A stretch of 64,000 nt of DNA, taken from contig CAVZHY010000005.1 of assembly GCA_963775235.1 (NCBI GenBank), positions 571,134-635,133 on the forward strand, given 5' to 3'. Both the position numbers and the translations under genes were made by a program. Below the pieces are notes generated by a model. That model was given only the letters and a program-made list of their open reading frames with translations. It ran no database searches and was not told where the DNA came from. Positions 13,505 through 22,214 of the stretch are shown here, piece after piece; positions within the stretch are counted from its first letter, which is position 1, and the number at the start of each line of letters is the position of its first letter. Source of the stretch: JBBDMC01 sp963775235 (GTDB lineage: Bacteria > Pseudomonadota > Alphaproteobacteria > Rhizobiales > Kaistiaceae).

Positions 13505-13537
13505 GATCGCGGCGCTGCGCCGTGATCCTCTGTTTTT
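13505..13537 (+). promoter_or_regulatory. Hairpin plus T-run in the rpsL leader (possible attenuator)
   Basis: GATCGCGGCG (13505-13514) pairs with CGCCGTGATC (13518-13527) through 10 bp including one G-U, with a 3-base loop. A T5 run follows at 13533-13537 after a 5-base spacer. It ends about 88 bases before the rpsL start. The arrangement resembles an intrinsic attenuator, although the spacer is longer than usual. Confidence 0.45.
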
Positions 13538-13624
13538 GAGGGCGCCGCCTGCGGCAAGCGGGTGAAGGCGCTCTTAGGTGCGTCGGGCAAGTGGCCCGGC
13601 CGTGAACAAGTTGATGGGCAACGC

Positions 13625-13996
13625 ATGCCGACAGTGAATCAGTTGATCCGCAAGCCGCGGCGCCAACCGGTGAGGCGCAACAAGGTACCGGCGATGCAGG
13701 AGAGCCCCCAGAAACGAGGCGTGTGTACGCGCGTCTACACGACGACCCCGAAGAAGCCGAACTCGGCGCTGCGCAAGGTCGCCAAGGTGCGTCTGACCAA
13801 CGGGTTCGAGGTGATCGGCTACATCCCGGGCGAGGGGCACAATCTGCAGGAGCACTCGGTGGTGATGATCCGTGGTGGCCGCGTCAAGGACCTGCCGGGC
13901 GTACGCTACCACATTCTGCGCGGCGTGCTTGACACGCAGGGCGTCAAGGACCGCAAGCAGCGCCGATCGAAATACGGAGCGAAACGACCCAAGTAA
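13625..13996 (+). CDS. rpsL: 30S ribosomal protein S12
   Basis: S12 controls decoding accuracy at the A site. The 123-residue product starts at ATG 13625 (MPTVNQLIRKPR). Lys43 (in TTTPKKPNSALRK) and Lys88 (in RGGRVKDLPG), whose changes give streptomycin resistance, are both the sensitive wild-type residues. The PNSALRK and GEGHNLQEHS signatures are present. Its stop codon lies in the loop of a terminator-like hairpin before rpsG. Confidence 0.97.
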   Translation: MPTVNQLIRKPRRQPVRRNKVPAMQESPQKRGVCTRVYTTTPKKPNSALRKVAKVRLTNGFEVIGYIPGEGHNLQEHSVVMIRGGRVKDLPGVRYHILRGVLDTQGVKDRKQRRSKYGAKRPK

Positions 13997-14012
13997 TTCT
14001 GGGTCGTTTTTT
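13982..14012 (+). terminator. Terminator-like hairpin spanning the rpsL stop codon
   Basis: AAACGACCCA (13982-13991) pairs perfectly over 10 bp with TGGGTCGTTT (14000-14009). The T-run extends to 14012. The rpsL TAA stop (13994-13996) lies in the 8-base loop. Ribosomes finishing rpsL would cover the 5' arm, so read-through to rpsG could depend on translation of the rpsL end. Confidence 0.6.
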
Positions 14013-14038
14013 CGTCGAAGAAACAGGCTGAATAGAAC

Positions 14039-14509
14039 ATGTCTCGCCGCCATCGCGCCGACAAACGGGAGATTGTCCCGGACCCGAAGTACCACAACGA
14101 CGTGGTCACCAAGTTCATGAACTCGGTGATGCACGACGGTAAGAAATCGGTCGCCGAGAATATCGTCTACGGTGCCTTTGACCTGATTCAGGAACGTACC
14201 AAGCAGGATCCGCTGGCGATCTTCCGTTCGGCGCTCGACAATGTCATGCCGGCGATCGAAGTGCGCTCGCGCCGCGTCGGTGGCGCCACATACCAGGTGC
14301 CGGTGGAGGTTCGCATCGATCGCCGTCAAGCGTTGGCGATCCGCTGGCTTCTAGGTGCCGCGCGAGGACGCAACGAAAAGACAATGACCGAGAAGCTGTC
14401 GGGCGAACTGCTCGACGCGGCGAACAATCGGGGAAACGCCGTGAAGAAGCGCGAGGACACCCATCGGATGGCCGACGCCAACCGCGCGTTCTCGCACTAT
14501 CGCTGGTAA
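14039..14509 (+). CDS. rpsG: 30S ribosomal protein S7
   Basis: S7 starts assembly of the 30S head and contacts tRNA in the E site. The 156-residue product begins MSRRHRADKREIVPDPKY and has the usual length for bacteria. The signature DNVMPAIEVRSRRVGG is near residues 69-84. It lies 42 bases after rpsL and 23 bases before fusA. Confidence 0.97.
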   Translation: MSRRHRADKREIVPDPKYHNDVVTKFMNSVMHDGKKSVAENIVYGAFDLIQERTKQDPLAIFRSALDNVMPAIEVRSRRVGGATYQVPVEVRIDRRQALAIRWLLGAARGRNEKTMTEKLSGELLDAANNRGNAVKKREDTHRMADANRAFSHYRW

Positions 14510-14532
14510 GAACCCCGAAGAGAGCCTTTTTT

Positions 14533-16610
14533 ATGCCGCGAACGCACAAGATCGAGGACTACCGCAACTTCGGCATCATGGCCCACATCGATGCCGGCAA
14601 GACGACGACGACCGAGCGGATCCTCTACTACACCGGCAAGAGCCACAAGATGGGCGAGGTCCATGAGGGTGCAGCCACCATGGACTGGATGGAGCAGGAG
14701 CAGGAACGCGGCATCACGATCACTTCGGCCGCGACCACCACTTACTGGCGCGACAAGCGCCTCAATATCATCGACACGCCCGGCCACGTCGACTTTACCA
14801 TTGAGGTGGAACGCAATCTGCGCGTCCTGGACGGCGCCGTGTGTGTGCTCGACTCCAACCAGGGGGTTGAGCCGCAGACCGAGACGGTCTGGCGCCAGGG
14901 CGACAAATACCACGTGCCGCGCATCGTCTTCGCCAACAAGATGGACAAGATCGGCGCCGATTTCTTCAAGTGCCTGGACGACATCGTCAAACGTCTTGGC
15001 GCCAGGCCGGTTGCGATCCAACTGCCGATCGGGGCCGAGAGCGAGTTCAAGGGCCTGATCGATCTCGTGCGTATGAAAGCGCGCATTTGGGATGAGGAGT
15101 CGCTTGGTGCCAAGTTCGAGGATACCGACGTTCCGGCGAACATGCTCGATCAGGCCAAGGAGTGGCGCGAGAAGCTGATCGAGGCGGCCGTCGAGATGGA
15201 CGACCACGCGATGGCGGCTTATCTGGATGGCGCCGAGCCGGACGAGGCGACGCTGAAGGGCCTCATCCGCAAGGCTGTCATCAAGGGCACCTTCTTCCCG
15301 GTGCTGTGCGGCTCCGCCTTCAAGAACAAGGGTGTGCAGTCGCTACTCGACGCGGTCGTGGACTATCTGCCGTCCCCGGCCGATCTGGAGGCGATCAAGG
15401 GCGTCGATCCGCGCACCGGCCAGGAAATCCTGCGCCATTCGAGCGACAACGATCCCATGTCCATGCTTGCCTTTAAGATCATGGACGACCCCTTTGTCGG
15501 TTCGCTTACCTTTTGCCGGGTCTATTCCGGCAAGGTCCAGAGTGGGGACTCGCTGCTCAATTCGCCCCGCGACCGCAAGGAGCGCGTCGGCCGCATGCTG
15601 CTCATGCATGCGAACCACCGCGAGGACATCAAGGAAGCCTATGCCGGCGACATCGTAGCGCTTGCCGGTCTCAAGGATGCGCGCACCGGCGATACACTGT
15701 GTGATCCACAGAAGCCGGTGATCCTCGAGCAGATGGATTTCCCCGATCCGGTGATCGAGATCGCGGTCGAAGCGAAGACAAAGGGCGACCAGGAGAGGCT
15801 CGGCGTTGCCCTGCAACGGCTCGCCGCCGAGGACCCTTCTTTCTACGTGTCGACGGACCCGGAAAGCGGCCAGACCATCCTCAAGGGCATGGGCGAGTTG
15901 CACCTCGACATCAAGGTCGACATTCTGAAGCGGACGTACAAGGTCGACGTCAACGTCGGCGCGCCGCAGGTCGCCTATCGCGAGACGATCACGCGGCCGA
16001 CGACGATCGACTACACGCACAAGAAGCAAACCGGCGGCTCGGGACAGTTCGCTCGCGTCAAGCTCGAAGTCGACTCCCGCGGCGTCGGGAGCCGGCTCGT
16101 CATTCGAGGCCAAGGTCGTCGGCGGGTCGGTGCCGAAGGAGTACATCCCCGGCGTCGAGAAGGGCATCAAGTCGGTGCTGACCTCGGGCGTGCTCGCCGG
16201 CTTCCCGGTGGTCGACGTCCGCGCCGAGTTGGTGGACGGCGCCTACCACGACGTCGAATTCTTCGGCGCTCGCGTTTGAAATTGCCGGCCGCGCCGCATT
16301 CCGCGAGGCCCTGGGGAAGGCCGGCCCGGTGCTGCTCGAGCCGATCATGAAGGTCGAGGTCGTGACGCCGGAGGATTACTTCGGTTCGATCATGGGCGAC
16401 ATCAGTTCGCGGCGCGGCACGGTCGCGGGCACAGACACGCGCGGCAACGCCCAGTTGATCAATGCCATGGTGCCGCTGGCCAACATGTTCGGCTACGTCA
16501 ACACGTTGAGGTCGATGAGCCAGGGCCGAGCGCAGTACACCATGCAGTTCGACCATTACCAGCAGGTACCGCAGGCAGTGGCGCAAGAGGTCCAGGCGAA
16601 GTTCGCCTGA
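14533..16610 (+). pseudogene. fusA: Elongation factor G, coding sequence broken by two +1 shifts
   Basis: EF-G is the GTPase that drives ribosomal translocation. The first frame gives G1 AHIDAGKTTTTERIL, G3 DTPGHVD and G4 NKMD. Near 16085-16100 the frame moves by one base and continues as SFEAKVVGGSVPKEYIPG. It moves again at 16256-16261, where YHDVDSSALAFEIA is broken by one extra base in GAATTC. The end reads QAVAQEVQAKFA. Removing two bases gives about 691 residues, the normal EF-G length. The gene is essential and sits between intact rpsG and tuf, so sequencing error is more likely than a true pseudogene. Confidence 0.9.
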
Positions 16611-16658
16611 TCGCGCCGCGTCTACGACAAAGGACTTCGAGAAGGACGGAGAGCCCCG

Positions 16659-17852
16659 ATGGCCAAAGCGAAATTCGAACGAACCAAGCCGCACTGCAAC
16701 ATCGGCACGATCGGCCACGTCGATCACGGCAAGACGACGCTGACCGCGGCGATCACCAAGGTGCTGTCGGAGACGGGCGGCGCCACGTTCAAAGACTACG
16801 CCTCGATCGATGCGGCGCCCGAGGAACGGGCGCGGGGCATCACCATCAACACGGCGCACGTGGAGTACGAGACAGACAAGCGGCACTATGCGCACGTCGA
16901 TTGCCCCGGCCACGCCGACTACGTCAAAAACATGATCACGGGCGCAGCGCAGATGGACGGTGCGATTCTGGTGGTGTCGGCCGCCGATGGCCCCATGCCG
17001 CAGACGCGCGAGCACATCCTGCTTGCGCGCCAGGTCGGTGTGCCGGCGCTGGTCGTGTACCTGAACAAGTGCGACATGGTTGACGACCCGGAGCTGCTCG
17101 ACCTGGTCGAGCTGGAGGTGCGGGAGCTGCTCAGCCGCTATGAGTTCCCCGGCGACGACACGCCGATGATCCGTGGATCGGCGCTGCTGGCGCTCGAAGG
17201 CAGCGACAACAAAGAACTCGGCCACAATTCGATCCTCAGGCTCATGGATGCTGTCGATTCCTTCATCCCGCAGCCGGAGCGTCCGATCGATCAGCCGTTC
17301 CTGATGCCGATTGAGGATGTCTTCTCGATTTCCGGTCGTGGCACGGTCGTCACCGGTCGCGTCGAACGCGGCATCATCAAAGTCGGAGACGAAGTCGAGA
17401 TCGTCGGCATTCGCGACACGTCCAAGACGGTGGTCACCGGCGTGGAGATGTTCCGCAAGCTGCTCGACCAGGGCCAGGCTGGCGACAATATCGGCGCGCT
17501 CCTGCGCGGTGTCGACCGTGAGGGCGTCGAGCGCGGCCAGGTCCTGTGCAAGCCCGGTTCGGTAACGCCGCACACGGTGTTCCAGGCCGAGGCTTACATT
17601 CTGACCAAGGACGAAGGCGGTCGCCACACGCCGTTCTTCACCAACTATCGGCCGCAGTTCTACTTCCGCACCACCGACGTGACCGGCGTGGTCCAGTTGC
17701 CGGAAGGCACGGAGATGGTGATGCCCGGCGACAACGTGTCGATGGAGGTGACGCTGATCGTCCCCATCGCCATGGAGGAGAAGTTGCGCTTCGCGATCCG
17801 CGAGGGCGGTCGCACCGTTGGTTCGGGCGTCGTCTCGAAGATCCTGAAGTAA
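16659..17852 (+). CDS. tuf: Elongation factor Tu
   Basis: EF-Tu delivers aminoacyl-tRNA to the ribosome. The 397-residue product shows G1 GHVDHGKTT, G3 DCPGHAD and G4 NKCD in the N-terminal GTPase domain, then two beta-barrel domains. It starts MAKAKFERTKPHCNIGTIG with a GGAGAG site upstream. Only one copy is in the window; many alphaproteobacteria carry a second tuf elsewhere. It is followed by a 95-base gap with an inverted repeat before rpsJ. Confidence 0.98.
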   Translation: MAKAKFERTKPHCNIGTIGHVDHGKTTLTAAITKVLSETGGATFKDYASIDAAPEERARGITINTAHVEYETDKRHYAHVDCPGHADYVKNMITGAAQMDGAILVVSAADGPMPQTREHILLARQVGVPALVVYLNKCDMVDDPELLDLVELEVRELLSRYEFPGDDTPMIRGSALLALEGSDNKELGHNSILRLMDAVDSFIPQPERPIDQPFLMPIEDVFSISGRGTVVTGRVERGIIKVGDEVEIVGIRDTSKTVVTGVEMFRKLLDQGQAGDNIGALLRGVDREGVERGQVLCKPGSVTPHTVFQAEAYILTKDEGGRHTPFFTNYRPQFYFRTTDVTGVVQLPEGTEMVMPGDNVSMEVTLIVPIAMEEKLRFAIREGGRTVGSGVVSKILK

Positions 17853-17865
17853 CTGACGACTGACG

Positions 17866-17940
17866 CAGAGGACAGAGAAGAGGAGAAAAGGACAGACCCG
17901 AACGACGATTGTACCTGTCGTCTCTCGCCCCTGTCCTCTG
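17866..17940 (+). promoter_or_regulatory. Long-range inverted repeat between tuf and rpsJ (candidate S10 leader element)
   Basis: CAGAGGACAG (17866-17875) is the exact reverse complement of CTGTCCTCTG (17931-17940). A smaller inner pair, ACGAC (17902-17906) with GTCGT (17917-17921), fits inside. The whole gap could fold into one stem-loop RNA that ends 7 bases before the rpsJ ATG and would hide its ribosome binding region. In some bacteria an S10 leader is controlled by L4; a role here is inference. Confidence 0.5.
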
Positions 17941-17947
17941 AAGCCAC

Positions 17948-18256
17948 ATGAACGGCCAGAACATCCGCATCCGGCTCAAGGCGTTTGACCATCGCATTCT
18001 CGATGCGTCGACCCGTGAGATCGTCAATACCGCGAAACGGACCGGCGCACGCGTTCGCGGGCCGGTGCCGCTGCCGACCCGGATCGAGAAGTTCACGGTC
18101 AACCGCTCGCCCCATATCGACAAGAAGAGCCGCGAGCAGTTCGAGATGCGTACTCACAAGCGGCTCCTCGACATTGTCGATCCGACGCCGCAAACGGTGG
18201 ACGCGCTGATGAAGCTCGATCTTGCTGCTGGTGTCGACGTCGAGATCAAGTTGTAA
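17948..18256 (+). CDS. rpsJ: 30S ribosomal protein S10
   Basis: S10 is a 30S head protein and also a NusB partner in antitermination. The 102-residue product begins MNGQNIRIRLKAFDHRILD and carries the GPVPLPTRIEKFTVNRSPH loop (about residues 38-56). First gene of the S10 series. The ribosome binding site is poor and lies in or next to the inverted repeat described upstream. Confidence 0.97.
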   Translation: MNGQNIRIRLKAFDHRILDASTREIVNTAKRTGARVRGPVPLPTRIEKFTVNRSPHIDKKSREQFEMRTHKRLLDIVDPTPQTVDALMKLDLAAGVDVEIKL

Positions 18257-18284
18257 GCGGGCGGCGAGGAAGCGAGACGAAGCC

Positions 18285-19037
18285 ATGCGTTCAGGCGTGA
18301 TCGCACAGAAAGTCGGCATGACCCGGCTGTTCACCGATGCAGGCGAGCAGGTGCCCGTGACGGTGCTCAGGCTCGACAACTGTCAGGTCGTGGCCCAGCG
18401 GACCGTTGAGAAGAACGGCTACACGGCCGTGCAACTCGGTGCCGGCCTGACCAAGGTCAAGAATACGCCGCGTGCCATGCGCGGTCATTTCGCCGCTGCG
18501 TCGGTCGAGCCCAAGCGCAAGGTGGTCGAATTCCGGGTGAGCCCGGAGAACCTGATCGACGTCGGCGCTGAGATCACCGCCGACCATTTCATCCCCGGCC
18601 AGTTCGTCGACGTGACGGGTACTTCGATCGGCCGCGGTTTCCAGGGCGTCATCAAGCGCCACCACTATGGCGGCGGCCGAGCCACCCACGGCAACTCGGT
18701 CAACCACCGCACCCATGGCTCGACTGGACAGCGCCAGGACCCTGGCAAGGTGTTCAAGGGTAAGCCAATGGCCGGCCACATGGGCGACGTGCGGGTGACT
18801 ACCCAGAACGTCAAGATCGTGAAGACTGATGTCGAACGAGGCCTGATCATGGTCGCCGGCGCGGTTCCCGGTGCCAAGGGCGGATGGATCCTCGTGCGCG
18901 ATGCGGTCAAGCGGGCGCTGCCCGACGGGGTGCCGACGCCGGGGGCGTTCAAGGCACGGGCCGGGACGGATGGATCGCCGGCTGCCGAGCAGGCGGAGAT
19001 GGCCGGCGCCGGCACAGAGGTGGCGGAGGGCGCCTAG
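18285..19037 (+). CDS. rplC: 50S ribosomal protein L3
   Basis: L3 is an early assembly protein near the peptidyl transferase centre. The 250-residue product starts at ATG 18285 (MRSGVIAQKVGMTRLF). The central GGRATHGNSVNHRTHGSTG extension reaches into the rRNA core, and the Gln that is N5-methylated in other species is in GQRQDPG. The C-terminus has an extra tail (about residues 215-250) rich in Ala, Gly and Glu, common in alphaproteobacteria. rplD starts 1 base after the stop. Confidence 0.97.
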   Translation: MRSGVIAQKVGMTRLFTDAGEQVPVTVLRLDNCQVVAQRTVEKNGYTAVQLGAGLTKVKNTPRAMRGHFAAASVEPKRKVVEFRVSPENLIDVGAEITADHFIPGQFVDVTGTSIGRGFQGVIKRHHYGGGRATHGNSVNHRTHGSTGQRQDPGKVFKGKPMAGHMGDVRVTTQNVKIVKTDVERGLIMVAGAVPGAKGGWILVRDAVKRALPDGVPTPGAFKARAGTDGSPAAEQAEMAGAGTEVAEGA

Positions 19038-19038
19038 A

Positions 19039-19659
19039 ATGGACCACAAAGTAACCACCCTCGACGGCAAGGCCGACGGCTCCATCGCGTTGCCCGATGA
19101 GATTTTCGGGCTGACGCCCCGCATCGACATCCTGCAGCGGATGGTCCGGTATCAACTCGCCAAGCGTCAGGCCGGGACCCATAAGAGCAAGACCCGCGGC
19201 GAAATCCGCATGACCAGCGCCAAGATGTACAAGCAGAAGGGCACCGGACGCGCCCGTCACGGCAATAAGGCGGCGCCGCAGTTCCGTGGCGGCGGCAAGG
19301 CCTTTGGACCGGTGGTCAGGAGCCACGCGATTGACGTGCCCAAGAAGGTCAGGGCACTGGCGCTGAAGCACGCGCTGTCCGGAAAGGCGCGCGACGACAA
19401 GCTGACGATCATCGCCGACGCCATGGTCAAGGAGGCGAAGACCAGGCAGCTCGCCAGGCAGTTCGCTGACCTCGGCTTCAGCAACGCATTGATTATCGAT
19501 GGTGCGGAGGTGCACGCGGACTTCGCGCGGGCGGCGCGCAACATTGCCAATATCGACGTGCTGCCGGTTCAGGGCATCAACGTCTATGACATTCTGCGCC
19601 GTGACCGGCTGGTCCTGACCAAGGCGGCGGTTGAGGCTCTTACGGAACGGTTCAAATGA
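19039..19659 (+). CDS. rplD: 50S ribosomal protein L4
   Basis: L4 lines the peptide exit tunnel and in some bacteria represses the S10 operon. The 206-residue product starts at ATG 19039 (MDHKVTTLDGKADG), immediately after rplC. The tunnel loop KMYKQKGTGRARHGNK is near residues 58-73. It ends in a TGA that overlaps the rplW ATG (ATGA), implying coupled translation. Confidence 0.97.
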   Translation: MDHKVTTLDGKADGSIALPDEIFGLTPRIDILQRMVRYQLAKRQAGTHKSKTRGEIRMTSAKMYKQKGTGRARHGNKAAPQFRGGGKAFGPVVRSHAIDVPKKVRALALKHALSGKARDDKLTIIADAMVKEAKTRQLARQFADLGFSNALIIDGAEVHADFARAARNIANIDVLPVQGINVYDILRRDRLVLTKAAVEALTERFK

Positions 19660-19949
19660 CGCCGCGCACGCACTACGACGTTATTCGCCGGCCGGTCATC
19701 ACCGAGAAGTCGACTGCGGCCTCGGAGCACGGCCAGGTCGTTTTCGTGGTGGCGCCGGACGCTACCAAACCCCAGATCAAGGCTGCCGTCGAGGCGCTGT
19801 TCAAGGTCAAGGTCAAAGCGGTCAACACGTTGAACCGCAAGAGCAAATCGAAGCGGTTTCGCGGCATTCTCGGCCGTCAACCGGGCACCAAGCGCGCCAT
19901 CGTCACCCTCGAGGAGGGGCAGATGATCGACGTGACGACCGGCTTGTGA
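19656..19949 (+). CDS. rplW: 50S ribosomal protein L23
   Basis: L23 sits at the tunnel exit and is a docking site for trigger factor and SRP. The 97-residue product begins MTPRTHYDVIRRPVITEKS, with the canonical PVITEKS motif. It overlaps rplD by 4 bases. The C-terminus keeps RQPGTKRAIVTLEEGQMID. Confidence 0.97.
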   Translation: MTPRTHYDVIRRPVITEKSTAASEHGQVVFVVAPDATKPQIKAAVEALFKVKVKAVNTLNRKSKSKRFRGILGRQPGTKRAIVTLEEGQMIDVTTGL

Positions 19950-19968
19950 GACGGAGGCGATCGGCATC

Positions 19969-20802
19969 ATGGCACTGAAGAACTACAAGCCGACGACGCC
20001 CGGCCAGCGCCAGCTGGTGCTGGTCGACCGCTCTGATCTTTACCACGGTAAGCCGGTGAAGGGGCTGGTCGAGGGCAAGCATTCGACCGGCGGACGCAAC
20101 AACCAGGGCCGGGTAACAGTGCGCTGGCGGGGCGGCGGCCACAAGCGCGCATACCGGCGCATTGATTTCAAGCGGCGCAAGCTCGACATGCCCGCGGTGG
20201 TCGAGCGGCTGGAGTACGATCCGAACCGTACCGCCTTCATCGCGCTTATCCGTTATGAGGACGGCGAGATTTCTTACATCCTGGCTCCCCAGCGGTTAGG
20301 GGCGGGCGACACGGTGGTCGCGGCAAGGCAGGCGGACGTGAAGCCGGGCAACGCCATGCCTCTGCTTGCAATGCCGGTGGGTACGATCGTCCACAACGTT
20401 GAGATGAAGCCGGGCCATGGCGGTCAGATCGCCCGCTCGGCCGGCACGTACGCGCAGTACGTCGGACGCGACCAGGGCTATGCGATCCTGCGGCTCAATT
20501 CCGGCGAGCAGCGGTTGGTCCACCAGAGCTGTTTTGCTACCGTTGGTGCGGTCTCCAATCCCGATCACGCCAACATCAGTATCGGCAAGGCCGGGCGCAA
20601 TCGGTGGAAGGGGCGCATGCCGAATGTCCGCGGCGTCGCCATGAACCCGGTCGACCATCCGCACGGCGGCGGTGAGGGTCGCACGTCGGGGGGCCGTCAT
20701 CCGGTCTCGCCGTGGGGCAAGCCGACCAAGGGTAAGCGCACCCGCAACAACAAGCGCACCAGCAAGTTCATCGCGCGCAGCCGCCATGCGCGCAAGAAGT
20801 GA
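19969..20802 (+). CDS. rplB: 50S ribosomal protein L2
   Basis: L2 is needed for subunit association and peptidyl transferase activity. The 277-residue product has GRNNQGRVTVRWRGGGHKR near residues 43-61. The C-terminal signature MNPVDHPHGGGEGRTSGGRH contains the conserved His implicated in peptidyl transfer. A basic tail ends RSRHARKK. Confidence 0.97.
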   Translation: MALKNYKPTTPGQRQLVLVDRSDLYHGKPVKGLVEGKHSTGGRNNQGRVTVRWRGGGHKRAYRRIDFKRRKLDMPAVVERLEYDPNRTAFIALIRYEDGEISYILAPQRLGAGDTVVAARQADVKPGNAMPLLAMPVGTIVHNVEMKPGHGGQIARSAGTYAQYVGRDQGYAILRLNSGEQRLVHQSCFATVGAVSNPDHANISIGKAGRNRWKGRMPNVRGVAMNPVDHPHGGGEGRTSGGRHPVSPWGKPTKGKRTRNNKRTSKFIARSRHARKK

Positions 20803-20820
20803 TAAGCGGAGAGACTGACC

Positions 20821-21099
20821 GTGGCGCGTTCGATCTGGAAAGGCCCGTTTGTCGACGGCTACCTGCTCAAGAAGGCCGACAAGGCCCGCGCGAGCAGCCG
20901 CAGCGACATCATAAAGATCTGGAGCCGGCGCTCGACGATCCTGCCGCAGTTCGTCGGCCTGACCTTCGGCGTCCACAACGGCAACAAGCACATCCCGGTG
21001 CTGGTGAGTGAGGACATGGTCGGCCACAAGTTCGGCGAATTCGCGCCGACCAGGACCTTCCACGGCCACTCCGGCGACAAGAAGGCGAAGAGGGCCTGA
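20821..21099 (+). CDS. rpsS: 30S ribosomal protein S19
   Basis: S19 forms a head complex with S13. The 92-residue product starts at GTG 20821 (MARSIWKGPFVDGYLLKK). It has the IPVLVSEDMVGHKFGEFAPT signature near residues 60-79. The preceding GCGGAGAGA serves as ribosome binding site. rplV begins 2 bases after the stop. Confidence 0.96.
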   Translation: MARSIWKGPFVDGYLLKKADKARASSRSDIIKIWSRRSTILPQFVGLTFGVHNGNKHIPVLVSEDMVGHKFGEFAPTRTFHGHSGDKKAKRA

Positions 21100-21101
21100 G
21101 C

Positions 21102-21482
21102 ATGGGCAAGCCGAAGCGCGAGCGGCCGCTGATGGTGAGCGAGGCGAAGGCCCGCACCAGCACGATTCGCATCTCGCCGCAGAAACTCAATCTCGTCGCG
21201 CAGATGATCCGCGGCAAGAAGGTGGCATCGGCGCTGGCGGATCTGACCTTCAGCCGCAAGCGGGTGGCGCGCGACGTCAAGAAGACGCTGGAGTCCGCGG
21301 TTGCGAACGCTGAAAACAACCACCAGCTCGACGTCGACTCGCTGGTTGTTGCCGAGGCACATGTCGGCAAGTCGCTGGTGCTGAAGCGCTGGACGCCCCG
21401 CGCACGCGGCCGCGTTGGACGCATCCATAAGCGGACGTCGCATCTGACGATCGTGGTTCGCGAAGTCGAGGAGCAGGTCTGA
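21102..21482 (+). CDS. rplV: 50S ribosomal protein L22
   Basis: L22 lines the exit tunnel beside L4 and is a site of macrolide resistance mutations. The 126-residue product shows IRISPQKLNLVAQMIRGKKV near residues 23-42 and the beta-hairpin GRVGRIHKRTSHLTIVV near the C-terminus. Its TGA overlaps the rpsC ATG by one base. Confidence 0.97.
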   Translation: MGKPKRERPLMVSEAKARTSTIRISPQKLNLVAQMIRGKKVASALADLTFSRKRVARDVKKTLESAVANAENNHQLDVDSLVVAEAHVGKSLVLKRWTPRARGRVGRIHKRTSHLTIVVREVEEQV

Positions 21483-22195
21483 TGGGTCAAAAAGTCAATC
21501 CGGTCGGCCTGAGGCTCGGTGTCAATCGCACGTGGGACTCGCGCTGGTTTGCCAACAAGGGCGAATATGGCCGGCTGCTGCACGAGGACATGAAGATCCG
21601 CAAAGCGCTGATGGATGACCTCAAGCAGGCGGCGGTATCGAAGATCGTCATCGAGCGGCCGCACAAGAAGTGTCGGGTCACCATCCATTCGGCGCGCCCC
21701 GGAATCGTGATCGGCAAGAAGGGTGCCGACATTGAGAAGCTGCGCAAGAAGGTCGCGGCGATGACCGACTCAGAGGTCCACATCAACATCGTCGAGGTCC
21801 GCAAGCCGGAGATCGACGCCAATCTTGTCGCCGCCTCGATCGCGCAACAGCTCGAGCGCCGCGTGGCGTTTCGGCGGGCAATGAAGCGGGCAGTGCAGTC
21901 AGCGATGCGGCTTGGGGCGGATGGCATCCGCATCAGCTGCGGCGGCCGCCTGGGTGGCGCGGAGATCGCCCGTTCGGAGTGGTACCGTGAGGGGCGGGTG
22001 CCGCTGCATACGCTGAGGGCCGACATAGACTACGGCGTCGCCACGGCGAATACGGCGTACGGCACCTGCGGGGTCAAGGTGTGGGTGTTCAAGGGCGAGA
22101 TCATGGAACACGACCCCATGGCTTCGGAGCGCCGCCTCATCGAGGGCGCCGAGCAAGCGGGCGGCGGGCGCCGCCGCGAAGCGGCGACGGCCTGA
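21482..22195 (+). CDS. rpsC: 30S ribosomal protein S3
   Basis: S3 forms the mRNA entry channel with S4 and S5. The 237-residue product has the KH domain signature GIVIGKKGADIEKLRKKV near residues 76-93. The C-terminal domain includes GIRISCGGRLGGAEIARSEW. It starts inside the rplV stop codon (TGATG), so the two are likely coupled. Confidence 0.97.
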   Translation: MGQKVNPVGLRLGVNRTWDSRWFANKGEYGRLLHEDMKIRKALMDDLKQAAVSKIVIERPHKKCRVTIHSARPGIVIGKKGADIEKLRKKVAAMTDSEVHINIVEVRKPEIDANLVAASIAQQLERRVAFRRAMKRAVQSAMRLGADGIRISCGGRLGGAEIARSEWYREGRVPLHTLRADIDYGVATANTAYGTCGVKVWVFKGEIMEHDPMASERRLIEGAEQAGGGRRREAATA

Positions 22196-22214
22196 GGCGA
22201 GCGGAGATACGATC

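Noticed and set aside
16080..16270. Programmed frameshifting in fusA
   Set aside because: Two shifts at unrelated sequences, no slippery heptamer or stimulatory structure, and EF-G is not known to use frameshifting.
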